Of a stretch of 64,000 nt of DNA, positions 8,710 to 17,428 are shown one piece after another (position 1 is the stretch's first letter; each line of letters begins with the position of its first letter). A model generated the notes under the pieces. The model was not told the origin of the DNA, ran no database searches, and saw only the letters and a list, made by a program, of their open reading frames with translations. The DNA comes from Flectobacillus major DSM 103 (GTDB lineage: Bacteria > Bacteroidota > Bacteroidia > Cytophagales > Spirosomataceae). The translations under genes and the position numbers were made by a program. The stretch is from positions 3,414,790 to 3,478,789 of the forward strand of contig NZ_KE386491.1 in the NCBI RefSeq assembly GCF_000427405.1. Direction: 5' to 3'.

Positions 8710-9171
8710 TTAGAAAGGTAAGTCGTCGCCACTATCGCCTGCATCAAATGCTGGAGTAGGTGGTGTTACAGGGTTGGGCCTTGGGGCAGGAGCAGCTTGT
8801 TGTGGAGCTACACTACCAGACTCATTGTTACTATTGTCATTTTTACCTCCTACCAAGGTTAGAGCAGTACCTCTAATTTTCATGGTTTTGCGAGTAATAT
8901 TGTCTTTATCTACGTATTCTTCGGTACGGATACGCCCTTCCACATACACAGGATTTCCTTTTCTCAAATACTGCTCTGCAATATTAGCAAGGTTGTCCCA
9001 CATCTCAACTCGATGCCATTCGGTTTGTTCTACACGTACACCTTCTTTGTTTGTATAAGTTTCAGATGTAGCAATGCTAAAATTAGCAACCTTTGTGCCA
9101 CTTGGCAATACTCGAACCTCAGGGTCAGAGCCAAGATTGCCCAGCAAAATAACTTTGTTTACGCCAGCCAT
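8710..9171 (-). CDS. ssb: Single-stranded DNA-binding protein
   Basis: A 153-residue SSB that coats single-stranded DNA during replication and repair. The OB fold spans about 3-108 (VNKVILLGNLGSDPEV ... WHRVEMWDNLA ... VYVEGRIRTEEY). A Pro/Ala/Asn-rich flexible linker follows and ends in the acidic tip DSGDDLPF, which recruits partner proteins. Length is usual. The gene lies between mutY and gldE, a common order in Bacteroidota. Confidence 0.95.
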   Translation of the reverse strand: MAGVNKVILLGNLGSDPEVRVLPSGTKVANFSIATSETYTNKEGVRVEQTEWHRVEMWDNLANIAEQYLRKGNPVYVEGRIRTEEYVDKDNITRKTMKIRGTALTLVGGKNDNSNNESGSVAPQQAAPAPRPNPVTPPTPAFDAGDSGDDLPF

Positions 9172-9315
9172 TTGTTTCGTGATTTTAAAGTATAATTTTA
9201 TATTAAAAAAGTCATATAATATCTGTTTTTACGCCAAGGTGTACTGGTAGTCACAGAAACATGAGTCAATTTAACAAAAAAGCATTCAAACTCCAATAGT
9301 CTTTTGGCTTGATTA

Positions 9316-10389
9316 TTAAGATATAATACCCATATTTTGAGTTAAGTAGTTGTTTATCAAGGTAGATTTAGGTAAAGCCTCTACCTCATCGAGCGAATAA
9401 AACTGTATATTCTCTGGCAAATTTAGAGAAAAGTCTGCATTAAGTTTTATATACCAAAACTTTGTCTGGATTCTTTGATGTGTTAAAATATGCGTATAAA
9501 GAGCTGATTCACTTTCGATTAAGCCATGCTGAAGGAGCTGAGATAAGAACTCATTTTTTTCGAGTAATTTTTCGAGGCCCATCAACTCGGTAGCTTCTAT
9601 AAGGTAAAAATCAAACATTCCTTCCCAAATATCCTTATTGATACGCTTGTTCATCAAAAATCGCTGTTGTTGTTCTACTACAATATAATGAAAAAACCGC
9701 TCACGTACTTTTACCTTTTTAGTTTTGACAGGTAATATCGTTTGTTTTCCCTCAGAGCGAGCTACACATTGATCTGCAAAAATACAAAACATACAAGCAG
9801 AGGGCATACCTGGGGTACACTGTACCGCTCCAAACTCCATGATGGCTTGGTTGTGTGTACTAGCGTTTTTTTCAGGCAATAGTGTGTTGGCCCATTCCGA
9901 AAAAACTTTTTTAGCATCATTTCCCGAAATATCGGTTTCAATACCAAAAACCCTTGCCAATACACGATACACATTGCCGTCTAAAACGGCCACGTTTTCG
10001 TCATAGGCAAAAGAGGCTATAGCTGCTGCGGTGTATGTACCTACCCCCTTCAAAGTTAAGAGCTTTTCATAAGAATCAGGGAAGATCCCCCCAAACTGTT
10101 CGACTACTATTTTGGCGGTAGCATGCAAATTGCGTGCACGCGAATAATACCCAAGCCCTTGCCAAAGCCTAAGCACTTCGGCTTCGTCGGCTTTGGCCAA
10201 ATCAAATACCGTAGGAAACGCTTCTATAAACTTATAATAATAGGGCATTCCCTGTACAACTCGGGTTTGCTGCAAAATTACTTCCGAAAGCCATATATAA
10301 TAAGGGTTACGAGTATTTCGCCAAGGCAAATCCCTTTTACATGAATTGTACCAATTGATGAGTTTTTGAGAGAAAAAATTATTTTCCAA
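9316..10389 (-). CDS. mutY: A/G-specific adenine glycosylase MutY
   Basis: A 357-residue base-excision repair enzyme that removes adenine opposite 8-oxoguanine. The helix-hairpin-helix is LKGVGTYTAAAIASF, followed by the catalytic aspartate region AVLDGNVYRVLARVFG. The glutamate of the LSEVILQQTRV helix is present near residue 35. The 4Fe-4S cysteines are CTPGMPSACMFCIFADQC: the first spacing is seven residues rather than the six of the Escherichia coli enzyme. A NUDIX-like C-terminal domain that reads 8-oxoG begins near residue 230. A minus-strand TATCTTTG at 10437-10444 upstream fits a -7 element. Confidence 0.94.
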   Translation of the reverse strand: MENNFFSQKLINWYNSCKRDLPWRNTRNPYYIWLSEVILQQTRVVQGMPYYYKFIEAFPTVFDLAKADEAEVLRLWQGLGYYSRARNLHATAKIVVEQFGGIFPDSYEKLLTLKGVGTYTAAAIASFAYDENVAVLDGNVYRVLARVFGIETDISGNDAKKVFSEWANTLLPEKNASTHNQAIMEFGAVQCTPGMPSACMFCIFADQCVARSEGKQTILPVKTKKVKVRERFFHYIVVEQQQRFLMNKRINKDIWEGMFDFYLIEATELMGLEKLLEKNEFLSQLLQHGLIESESALYTHILTHQRIQTKFWYIKLNADFSLNLPENIQFYSLDEVEALPKSTLINNYLTQNMGIIS

Positions 10390-10905
10390 AAGAATCTAAA
10401 ATAATGAGTGAATAACAAATATGGATTAACCATGTACAAAGATAGTACACGAAACAAGGGATTTTCCGTTATTTAATTTTAACAATCCAAAGCCAAAATA
10501 GTTCGTCGAAAAACAGAGGCCATAATTGCGTAATCGCTAAGTAGAAGAAGTGGTAAAATTTTGTTATTCAGAAAAAAGAACGGTTGAAAAACGAGGTAAA
10601 AATAGAAGAAAAACAAGAACAAAGAATTAGATTGATTTTCTAATGAGTATTCAAATAGCTAAATATTAAGCAATTACGAAAAAAAAGTTATGACATTTGT
10701 TTATTGATTCTTTCATAATTCAAACCAAAGTCGTACCTTTGTGACCCTTAATAATCAGGGGCTTATAATTTGATGCTGTGAGAGTTAGCAAAATTCACTG
10801 AATTCAACGTAAGTTGATGCTAATTCAACTGAATTTTTTAGAAACTTATCGCAATCAACAGCCATTGTATATCATATTTTATTAACTCCTAAAATTTTTA
10901 AAAAA
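10390..10905. other. Divergent promoter region between mutY and HU
   Basis: A 516-base gene-free spacer. On the plus strand TACCTTTG (10734-10741) fits the TAnnTTTG -7 element and would give the HU mRNA a leader of about 160 bases. That leader is rich in overlapping inverted repeats around TTCAAC ... GTTGAT and AATTCA ... TGAATT (about 10790-10845), which could fold. On the minus strand TATCTTTG (10437-10444) may serve mutY. No -33 element is well placed for either. No ORF was seen. Confidence 0.5.
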
Positions 10906-11190
10906 GTGACAAAAGCAGACGTAATCGCAGAAATCGCAGACAAGACGGGCATTGACAAAGCAGATGTATCAAGTACTTTAGAGTCATTCTTCACAGTAGT
11001 TAAAGATAATTTGGCTGATGGAGAACCTATTTATGTACGTGGATTCGGTAGCTTCGTGAACAAGAAAAGAGCTAAGAAAGTTGCTCGTAACATCTCGAAA
11101 AACACTTCAATTGTGATTGACGAGCATTTTATCCCTAGCTTCAAACCTGCTAAAATCTTTGTTGAGCAAGTTAAAACTAACGCTAAGTAA
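10906..11190 (+). CDS. HU/IHF-family DNA-binding protein
   Basis: A 94-residue nucleoid protein starting with GTG. The family fold is clear: N-terminal helices (TKADVIAEIADKTGIDKADV), then YVRGFGSFVNKKRAKKVARN and the C-terminal FIPSFKPAKIF. The DNA-arm motif, GRNPxTGE in standard HU with an intercalating proline, reads ARNISKNTSIVIDE here, so that proline is missing. This variant arm seems usual for a Bacteroidota HU subgroup. The gene heads the block that runs to RNase G. Confidence 0.92.
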   Translation: MTKADVIAEIADKTGIDKADVSSTLESFFTVVKDNLADGEPIYVRGFGSFVNKKRAKKVARNISKNTSIVIDEHFIPSFKPAKIFVEQVKTNAK

Positions 11191-11203
11191 TCATTGGAAA
11201 TAA

Positions 11204-11273
11204 GGTATCAGTTATCGGTTATCAGTTATTAATGAACTATTTCCTGATAACAGATAGCCTATAACAGATAACC
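11204..11273. repeat. Heptamer tandem repeat forming a long hairpin
   Basis: The right arm (11246-11273) reads as four 7-base units: GATAACA, GATAGCC, TATAACA, GATAACC. The left arm (11204-11230) is a near-perfect inverted copy, so the two can form an imperfect stem of about 27 bp around a 15-base loop. It lies between the HU stop and the TPR start. A related repeat precedes bipA at 48386-48413. Confidence 0.7.
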
Positions 11274-11282
11274 ATTCAGGAA

Positions 11283-12137
11283 ATGCAAAAGTCTTTTATC
11301 CTCATAATTGTGGTTGCGATTGGTACAGTTGGTGCATTGTACAGCCTTCCCAAAGTAGTAGTCAGCGATGAGAAAAAGACGCTTGAACAACCTTCTCAAG
11401 TGGCTACTGCAAATAGGGACAAGGCGGTTCAGCCAACTGAAACGCATACTGACACCGACGAAGACCATGGTAGTGCTCTAACACCACAGCAATCAAAAGT
11501 TGTGGATGAATTAAGGGCCAAGTTCTTGGGTAGTTCTGACAAGAAAGGTAAAATCGAGCTAGCAAACAAGCTTGTTGCAAGTTTCACAGAATTTACAAAG
11601 TATGATAGTGCTGCATATTATGCAGAAGAAGTAGTAAAGTTAGATGCCTCGGAAAGTAATATCATGAAAGCGGCTGATTTATATTATGAAGCTTTCACGT
11701 ATGCTGTAGACAATGGTAAAAGTGCTAAAATGGGGGAAAAAGCTAGAGCTCTTTATCAAGATGTTTTGAATAAAAACCCTGATAACCTCTTGGCCAAAAC
11801 CAATATGGCTATGACTTATGTATCAACTTCTACCCCCATGCAGGGTATTATGTTGTTGAGAGAAGTAATTGCCAAAGAACCAGAATTTGAACCAGCATTG
11901 TTCAACTTAGGTATATTGTCGATTAGGTCAAATCAGTTTGGAAAAGCGGTAGAACGTTTCAAACAAATTCTTAAAATTAACCCTGCCAATGCTAAGGCTG
12001 CCTTAAATTTAGGATATTGTTTAGCCGAACTTGACCGAAACGAAGAAGCTCGGAAAATTCTTGAGAAAGTACTAGCCAACACTAAAGATCCTCAGGAAAA
12101 AGCTGCAGCAAACGAAATTTTATCAAAATTAAAATAA
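11283..12137 (+). CDS. Tetratricopeptide repeat protein with N-terminal membrane anchor
   Basis: A 284-residue protein with one N-terminal hydrophobic helix (about 4-22), then a low-complexity Thr/Asp linker, then a helical region. TPR units are seen from about residue 115 to 280 (ALYQDVLNKNPDNLLAKTNMA, LLREVIAKEPEFEPALFNLG, RFKQILKINPANAKAALNLG, ARKILEKVLANTKDPQ). By topology the TPR part is periplasmic. TPRs mediate protein contacts; the partner is unknown. The position between HU and RNase G is commonly conserved in Bacteroidota. Confidence 0.85.
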   Translation: MQKSFILIIVVAIGTVGALYSLPKVVVSDEKKTLEQPSQVATANRDKAVQPTETHTDTDEDHGSALTPQQSKVVDELRAKFLGSSDKKGKIELANKLVASFTEFTKYDSAAYYAEEVVKLDASESNIMKAADLYYEAFTYAVDNGKSAKMGEKARALYQDVLNKNPDNLLAKTNMAMTYVSTSTPMQGIMLLREVIAKEPEFEPALFNLGILSIRSNQFGKAVERFKQILKINPANAKAALNLGYCLAELDRNEEARKILEKVLANTKDPQEKAAANEILSKLK

Positions 12138-12241
12138 GTTTCTGGGTAAGTTCCTACTTTCTGGCTAAATTGTGCCCGAAACGGAATCAAAACTAGAAAT
12201 AACTCAAACAGATTTCATAACATTTAAAACCTTTTAAAGTC

Positions 12242-12331
12242 ATGCCTTGCGGAAAGAAAAGAAAAAGACACAAGATTGCAACACACAAAAGAAAGAAGCG
12301 TCTTAGAAAGAATAGACATAAGAAGAAGTAA
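12242..12331 (+). CDS. 29-residue Lys/Arg-rich protein (AURKAIP1/COX24-like)
   Basis: A short ORF, ATG 12242 to TAA 12329-12331, that begins MPCGKKRKRHKIATHKRKKR and ends RHKKK. About two thirds of the residues are Lys, Arg or His. Near-identical mini-proteins are widely annotated in Bacteroidota as AURKAIP1/COX24-domain proteins, a family related to mitochondrial small-subunit ribosomal protein mS38. The composition fits an rRNA-binding ribosomal protein. It sits between the TPR gene and rng and is followed by a hairpin. It is easily missed because of its size. The family link is from memory; the ribosomal role is inferred. Confidence 0.82.
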   Translation: MPCGKKRKRHKIATHKRKKRLRKNRHKKK

Positions 12332-12336
12332 TCAGT

Positions 12337-12376
12337 AACTAAGGATTAGTGCATTTTGTAGTGCTAATCCTTAGTT
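12337..12376 (+). terminator. Hairpin after the 29-residue gene
   Basis: AACTAAGGATTAG (12337-12349) and CTAATCCTTAGTT (12364-12376) form a 13-bp stem. It starts 6 bases after the stop codon and has only a weak T-tract. Confidence 0.6.
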
Positions 12377-12390
12377 GCTAATTACTGTAA

Positions 12391-12430
12391 AACAGGCTAT
12401 TTTCTAGTTTAGAAAGTTGCCTGTTTTTGT
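12391..12430 (+). terminator. Second, stronger terminator
   Basis: AACAGGC and GCCTGTT, with an inner stem TTTCTA/TAGAAA, followed by TTTGTCGTTTTT. Together with the preceding hairpin it should end the HU-block transcript. Confidence 0.65.
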
Positions 12431-12824
12431 CGTTTTTGTGAGATTGTTCGGTCTAAACAATATTTAATTGCTCCAAACCATCGTAGTTATTATAGTAAAT
12501 GGAACAGTTATTTGGTCATGACAGCTTGGTAATCGTTGCCTATTGCCTATTAGCATAGACACATTCCAACAATACGTCACCGATATTAAAGTCAATTCAA
12601 ATTAACAGAGTATAGACTCACTTTTATCCAAAACTCATTGATTCTTCAATGACTCCCCTCTTGTAAAATCCAACTGGAAAGTATATTACATTATCCAATA
12701 GCGTTTTTTACATTGGGCACGAACCCTTCTATATGATGTCTGATTATATTGATTTTCTATTTGCCGCAACTCACAGCGACCATATACATTCTTATTCTAT
12801 TCACTTCTAATCCTTCAATCACCT
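12431..12824. other. Gene-free spacer upstream of RNase G
   Basis: About 394 bases without a convincing ORF. A short direct repeat TTGCCTATTGCCTATT lies near 12537-12552. No matched -33/-7 pair was found, so the rng promoter is not placed. Confidence 0.4.
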
Positions 12825-14381
12825 GTGAGTAACGAATTAATTATCAATTCGACTCCCAAAGGTGACCGCATTGCTCTTTTGCAAGACAAAAGGATTGTGG
12901 AGTATCACTTAGAGGAGTCCGAGCCACACTTTTCTGTAGGGGATATCTATCTCGGAACAGTAAAGAAGATGGTGACGGGATTGAATGCGGCCTTTATCGA
13001 CATTGGTTATGAAAAAGATGCTTTCTTGCACTACCATGACCTTGGGCCCAATGTCAATTCCTTGAATAAATTCACCAAAGATGTTATCGCTGGAAGGCTT
13101 AATTCTGGAAGATTAGACAACTTTAAACTTGAACCCGAAATAGATAAACACGACAAAATCGACAAGGTTTTGGGCAAAAATACGCCTATCCTTGTACAAG
13201 TTGTGAAAGAACCTATTTCGACCAAAGGCCCCCGATTGTCGTGCGATATTTCAATTGCTGGACGATTTACGGTTCTTGTACCTTTTTCTAATGGAGTCAA
13301 TATTTCAAAGAAAATTACAGCTAAATCTGAAAGACAAAGATTACACAAATTGATGTCGTCGATTAAACCTGCTAATTTCGGTGTTATTGTTAGAACTGTT
13401 GCTGAAGGTAAAGACGTAGATGAGCTTGATAAAGATTTGAAGGAATCTTTGGCTAAATGGGATTTGGGAATGAAGGCTTTGAGGTCGGCCAAACCTCGTG
13501 ACAAAGTCATTGGTGAAATGAGCCGTGCTACGTCGATGCTCAGAGATTTATTGAACGAAAATTTTGATAGTGTTATCGTTGATACACCAGAATTGTTTCA
13601 AGAAGCCCGAGCTTATGTACAGCATATTGCTCCAGAAAAAGAACGAATCGTAAAACTTCACCAAGGTAAAACCAAGGTTTTTGAACAATACGGTATCGAA
13701 AAACAACTCAAAATGCTCTTTGGCCGCTCAGTAAGCTTACCTGCTGGGGGCTATTTGATTATTGAACACACCGAAGCGTTGCATGTAATTGATGTTAACT
13801 CGGGCAATAAATCAAATAGCGAAGAAGACCAAGAAGCTACCGCCGTGAGTGTCAATATTGAGGCTGCCAAAGAAATTGCTCGTCAATTAAGATTGCGTGA
13901 TATGGGCGGTATTATCGTTATCGACTTCATCGACATGAAGAAAGCTGAAAACAAAAAGCTGATCCATGATATTATGAAGGAGGAAATGAAGTCTGACCGT
14001 TCTAAATACACAATTCTTCCACTAACCAAGTTTGGCTTGATGCAAATCACCAGGCAGAGGGTTCGGCCAGAAATGAATGTTGTGACGGCCGAAAACTGCC
14101 CAACTTGCGGAGGAACTGGCAAAATCACTGCTAGCATTATTGTTTCTGATGTAATAGAACATCACTTAGAACATATTGTTAGTAAACAAAACGAAAAGAA
14201 ACCCACTATTGTATTACATCCATTTTTGTATGCTTACTTTACAAAAGGGCTTTTTTCTCGTAGATTAAAATGGTATTTTCAATACAAAACTTGGGTAAAC
14301 CTTATTCAGGATAGCTCATTTGGCGTTACCGATTTCAAGTTTCATAACAACCACGGAGAAGAAATAGAACTCAATGGTTAG
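12825..14381 (+). CDS. rng: Ribonuclease E/G family protein (RNase G type)
   Basis: A 518-residue endoribonuclease for rRNA maturation and mRNA decay, starting with GTG. An S1-like RNA-binding domain lies in the first 140 residues (VGDIYLGTVKKMVTGLNAAFIDIGYEKDAFLH). Catalytic metal-binding aspartates are expected in HVIDVNSGN and GIIVIDFIDM. The zinc-link cysteines are in CPTCGGTG. The long C-terminal degradosome scaffold of RNase E is absent, so it is the short RNase G form. It follows the HU block after a long spacer. Confidence 0.93.
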   Translation: MSNELIINSTPKGDRIALLQDKRIVEYHLEESEPHFSVGDIYLGTVKKMVTGLNAAFIDIGYEKDAFLHYHDLGPNVNSLNKFTKDVIAGRLNSGRLDNFKLEPEIDKHDKIDKVLGKNTPILVQVVKEPISTKGPRLSCDISIAGRFTVLVPFSNGVNISKKITAKSERQRLHKLMSSIKPANFGVIVRTVAEGKDVDELDKDLKESLAKWDLGMKALRSAKPRDKVIGEMSRATSMLRDLLNENFDSVIVDTPELFQEARAYVQHIAPEKERIVKLHQGKTKVFEQYGIEKQLKMLFGRSVSLPAGGYLIIEHTEALHVIDVNSGNKSNSEEDQEATAVSVNIEAAKEIARQLRLRDMGGIIVIDFIDMKKAENKKLIHDIMKEEMKSDRSKYTILPLTKFGLMQITRQRVRPEMNVVTAENCPTCGGTGKITASIIVSDVIEHHLEHIVSKQNEKKPTIVLHPFLYAYFTKGLFSRRLKWYFQYKTWVNLIQDSSFGVTDFKFHNNHGEEIELNG

Positions 14382-14402
14382 TACATTTATGAAATAACGA
14401 TA

Positions 14403-14432
14403 AAACCCGCTTGCACTTGTGTAAGCGGGTTT
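14403..14432 (+). terminator. Intrinsic terminator of rng
   Basis: AAACCCGCTT and AAGCGGGTTT form a 10-bp stem with a 10-base loop, ending in TTTTTC. Confidence 0.8.
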
Positions 14433-14490
14433 TTCATTCGTATCTGTTGTACTTATTGCCTAAAGCTACCCAAATACTTATATTTGCCCT

Positions 14491-15822
14491 ATGTCTTTCA
14501 AAACTCACAGAAATTATTGGTGGCTTAATGTCAATCCCAAAATAGGGTCTCTTGATTCAATGCGTTTTAATCAAGCTCAGCTTTTTGCCTCGCACAATGA
14601 GTTTGGCAATAAACGTCGTATTTACAAAAATTTTGGAAGTGTTCAAAAAGGGGATTTAATGATTGGTTATGAATCAACTCCTATCAAGCAAATAAAGGCT
14701 ATTCTCGAAATTACTGAGCCGTTGCATTTCGACCCTCAATTTGGTGAAACGATTGGCTTTACCATTAAAGACAAAATTCCTCAACCTATCGAATGGGCTG
14801 AACTCAAACAAATTCATTTTTTTAAAGACTCCGAAATCCTCAAAAATAACCAAGGAAGTTTATTTAAACTTACCGAAGATGAATTTGAGGCTATTCAGGC
14901 TATGATAGACCTCCAGAAGGAATCTAGCCACCGTGAAAATATTGTGATTCCTTATGAAAAAAATGATGCTCTTACCGACTTGTTTCTCAACGATGATAAA
15001 TTTGATGACATTATAGATACTCTTCGCTATAAAAAGAATATCATTTTGCAAGGCCCTCCTGGTGTCGGAAAAACCTTTCTTGCCAAAAAATTGGCCTATA
15101 CGCTTATTGGTACACAAGACGACTCTCGGCTAAAGATGGTACAATTTCACCAGTCATATTCTTACGAGGATTTCATCCAAGGGCTTCGTCCCGACGGTGA
15201 TGGTGGCTTTAAGCTCAAAAATGGTATTTTCTACGAATTTTGCCGATTAGCTCAACGCAATGCTGGTATCGACCATTTTTTTATTATTGATGAAATCAAT
15301 CGGGGAAATTTGAGCCGTATTTTTGGAGAACTCCTTTTACTCATTGAATCAGATAAGCGAGGGCGAGCCAATGAAATTCCTTTGACTTATGGCGACAAAG
15401 ATTCTGAGGCGTTTTCTGTACCTGAAAATCTCCATATTATTGGTACAATGAATACCGCCGACCGCTCTTTGGCCATTATCGACTATGCTCTTCGGCGTAG
15501 GTTTGCATTTATTACCCTAGAACCGCTATTTAATAGCAAGTTCAAAAACTACCTTAATAGTCAGGGTTTAGACAACGCTTTTATTGATAGGATTATCGAA
15601 AAATTGACCGCTCTTAATCAAATAATCAGTCAAGACCGCAACCTCCAAAAAAGCTTTCAGATTGGTCATAGCTACTTTACCAATTTTCCGATGGGAGAAA
15701 ACCCTCAAAAATGGTACAAACGCATTATTCAACTCGAAATAGCCCCGTTACTAGAAGAATACTGGTTTGACCAACACGAAAAAGCTGAAGAAGCTATCAA
15801 TGATTTACTGGCAATAGCCTAA
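14491..15822 (+). CDS. mcrB: McrB-type AAA+ GTPase with EVE-like N-terminal domain
   Basis: The 443-residue motor of a type IV, modification-dependent restriction system. Residues 1-145 look like an EVE/PUA-related reader domain (start HRNYWWLNVNPK, then GDLMIGYEST and AILEITEPL), which would sense modified bases. The AAA+ domain has Walker A GPPGVGKT (about 188-197), a FHQSYSYEDFIQGLRP segment, Walker B FFIIDEINRGNLSRIF (about 262-277) and the McrB signature MNTADRS (about 319-325), with an ALRRRFAF arginine region. The classical Escherichia coli McrB reader is a different N-domain. Eleven bases separate it from mcrC. Target modification unknown. Confidence 0.9.
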   Translation: MSFKTHRNYWWLNVNPKIGSLDSMRFNQAQLFASHNEFGNKRRIYKNFGSVQKGDLMIGYESTPIKQIKAILEITEPLHFDPQFGETIGFTIKDKIPQPIEWAELKQIHFFKDSEILKNNQGSLFKLTEDEFEAIQAMIDLQKESSHRENIVIPYEKNDALTDLFLNDDKFDDIIDTLRYKKNIILQGPPGVGKTFLAKKLAYTLIGTQDDSRLKMVQFHQSYSYEDFIQGLRPDGDGGFKLKNGIFYEFCRLAQRNAGIDHFFIIDEINRGNLSRIFGELLLLIESDKRGRANEIPLTYGDKDSEAFSVPENLHIIGTMNTADRSLAIIDYALRRRFAFITLEPLFNSKFKNYLNSQGLDNAFIDRIIEKLTALNQIISQDRNLQKSFQIGHSYFTNFPMGENPQKWYKRIIQLEIAPLLEEYWFDQHEKAEEAINDLLAIA

Positions 15823-15833
15823 AAAATAATACC

Positions 15834-16901
15834 ATGATACCTATCGAAAATATTTATTTTCTACTTTGTTATGCTTGGAACCGACTCGAACAACGAAATC
15901 TGGTATTGGCAGGCACAGCTGGACAAAAAGATATTTATGAATTGTTGTGCTCGGTATTACTCAAAGAAATCAAAGTACTTTGGCAAAAAGGCTACTTTAG
16001 CCACTACAACGACAAGCTGCATTATTTTCAAGGTATCAAAGGCAAAATTAATCTCAATCAGTCGCTTCTCGCAAATGCGTTCCCCAAAGGATATGCCTAT
16101 TGTGAGTTTGACGAATATTCGTCCAATATATTAGTCAATCAGGTACTAAAAACAAGCCTTATTAGGCTTACACGTATTGCCAGTATTCCAGCAACCTTGC
16201 ACCGTGAGTTACAATTAGAAGTTAGAAAGTTGTCGCAAGTAGATGAAATTCAGTTGCACCAAGACATTTTCCCTAGGGCTTTTTTACAGTGCCAGCGAGA
16301 CACCACTTATACTTTTTTATTGCATATCTGTGAGCTATTATTTACCCAAAGTATGATTTCAGAAAAAGGTGATGAAATTTTATTTCGAGATTTCTTCCAA
16401 GATGAAAAGAAAATGGCCTATTTATTTGAAGACTTCACCCGTAATTTCTACAAAATAGAACTCAAAGGTGTTCGTGTGTTTCGGGAAAGGCTACACTGGC
16501 AACTAGAAGGAGAACAGAAGAATTATTTGCCCAAAATGCAAACCGATATTAGTATGCTCTTTATTTCTGGCAGAAAAATTATTATCGACACCAAATATTA
16601 CACCCAAACCCTAAGTAGCTATTTCAGTACAGAAAAAATCCATACAGAAAATCTTTACCAGCTTTTTGCTTATCTCAAAAATCAATCCGACCCCCACGCT
16701 GAAGGAATTTTATTATACCCTACCGTAAAGCAACATTTGAGTCTGAGGTATTCCTACGAATCACATCAAATCAGGGTAGAAACTATCAATTTGGCTCAGC
16801 CATGGCAAGCCATTCATAGTGACCTATTAAAGATTGTAGAAGAAAATACAAACCCCTCAGGCATTTTACCAAAGGGGTTATCAATCAAAAAGATACTGTA
16901 A
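15834..16901 (+). CDS. mcrC: McrC-type nuclease subunit
   Basis: A 355-residue partner of McrB. N-terminal start MIPIENIYFLLCYAW is typical of McrC. A PD-(D/E)xK nuclease core is seen near residues 237-258: KMQTDISMLF followed by IIIDTKYY, with D and D-x-K as metal ligands. McrC stimulates McrB GTP hydrolysis and cuts DNA between modified sites. The pair appears complete, with no methyltransferase nearby, as expected for type IV. Its last 17 bases overlap the end of the convergent DUF6702 gene. Confidence 0.9.
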   Translation: MIPIENIYFLLCYAWNRLEQRNLVLAGTAGQKDIYELLCSVLLKEIKVLWQKGYFSHYNDKLHYFQGIKGKINLNQSLLANAFPKGYAYCEFDEYSSNILVNQVLKTSLIRLTRIASIPATLHRELQLEVRKLSQVDEIQLHQDIFPRAFLQCQRDTTYTFLLHICELLFTQSMISEKGDEILFRDFFQDEKKMAYLFEDFTRNFYKIELKGVRVFRERLHWQLEGEQKNYLPKMQTDISMLFISGRKIIIDTKYYTQTLSSYFSTEKIHTENLYQLFAYLKNQSDPHAEGILLYPTVKQHLSLRYSYESHQIRVETINLAQPWQAIHSDLLKIVEENTNPSGILPKGLSIKKIL

Positions 16902-17424
16902 ATACCCTATTTTTTTGATTAAAGATAAAAGACTTTTTATCGTTCTGGTAAAAGATATTCACAATATTGGTTTGATCGTCAAACATATCGATCAATACAT
17001 CATTTTGTAGCTTAATACCATTGATAGCTTCATTGATAGGTAATTCAATATAGAGCCACATCGCATCGCCCTCTTGTTCCTTTCCTAGTAGTTGGTAAGG
17101 CAATCGTTGATTGCGAGTATTAAGCACCGCAAAATGCTTTTGAATATACTTATCTATCAAAGCATCATATTTGTCAGTTTTATCCAATACAATCTTTTTA
17201 TTCTGGTTATCTCGTGTCAGTACCGACTCTAGGTCATCTTTAAATACCCGTAAGCTAATTTCAAAAGATTTCTCTTTGGGGTTATGACGCATTTCGGTAA
17301 TACTAGTATGAAAGGCATGTTTTTTGAAGGCCCCCAAAGAAGCCACTATTATACATCCTAAAAGCAAAAACCTGTAAGATATTCCTACAGGTTTTGCATT
17401 ATTTTTTTGATTTTTTAGTATCAT
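16885..17424 (-). CDS. DUF6702 family protein
   Basis: A 179-residue protein with an N-terminal hydrophobic segment (about 17-34) as signal or anchor, then a mostly beta soluble domain. The sequence HAFHTSITEMRHNPKEKSFEISLRVFKDDLE is characteristic of a Bacteroidota-specific family named DUF6702. No enzymatic motif is visible. It begins 4 bases after the rseP stop, so it is co-transcribed with rseP. Function unknown; the export prediction is solid. Confidence 0.8.
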   Translation of the reverse strand: MILKNQKNNAKPVGISYRFLLLGCIIVASLGAFKKHAFHTSITEMRHNPKEKSFEISLRVFKDDLESVLTRDNQNKKIVLDKTDKYDALIDKYIQKHFAVLNTRNQRLPYQLLGKEQEGDAMWLYIELPINEAINGIKLQNDVLIDMFDDQTNIVNIFYQNDKKSFIFNQKNRVFTVSF

Positions 17425-17428
17425 ATTA

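Noticed and set aside
9241-9290. Possible fourth copy of the interspersed repeat (ACATGAGTC near 9259)
   Set aside because: Only nine bases match and nothing further of the shared blocks follows; likely chance.
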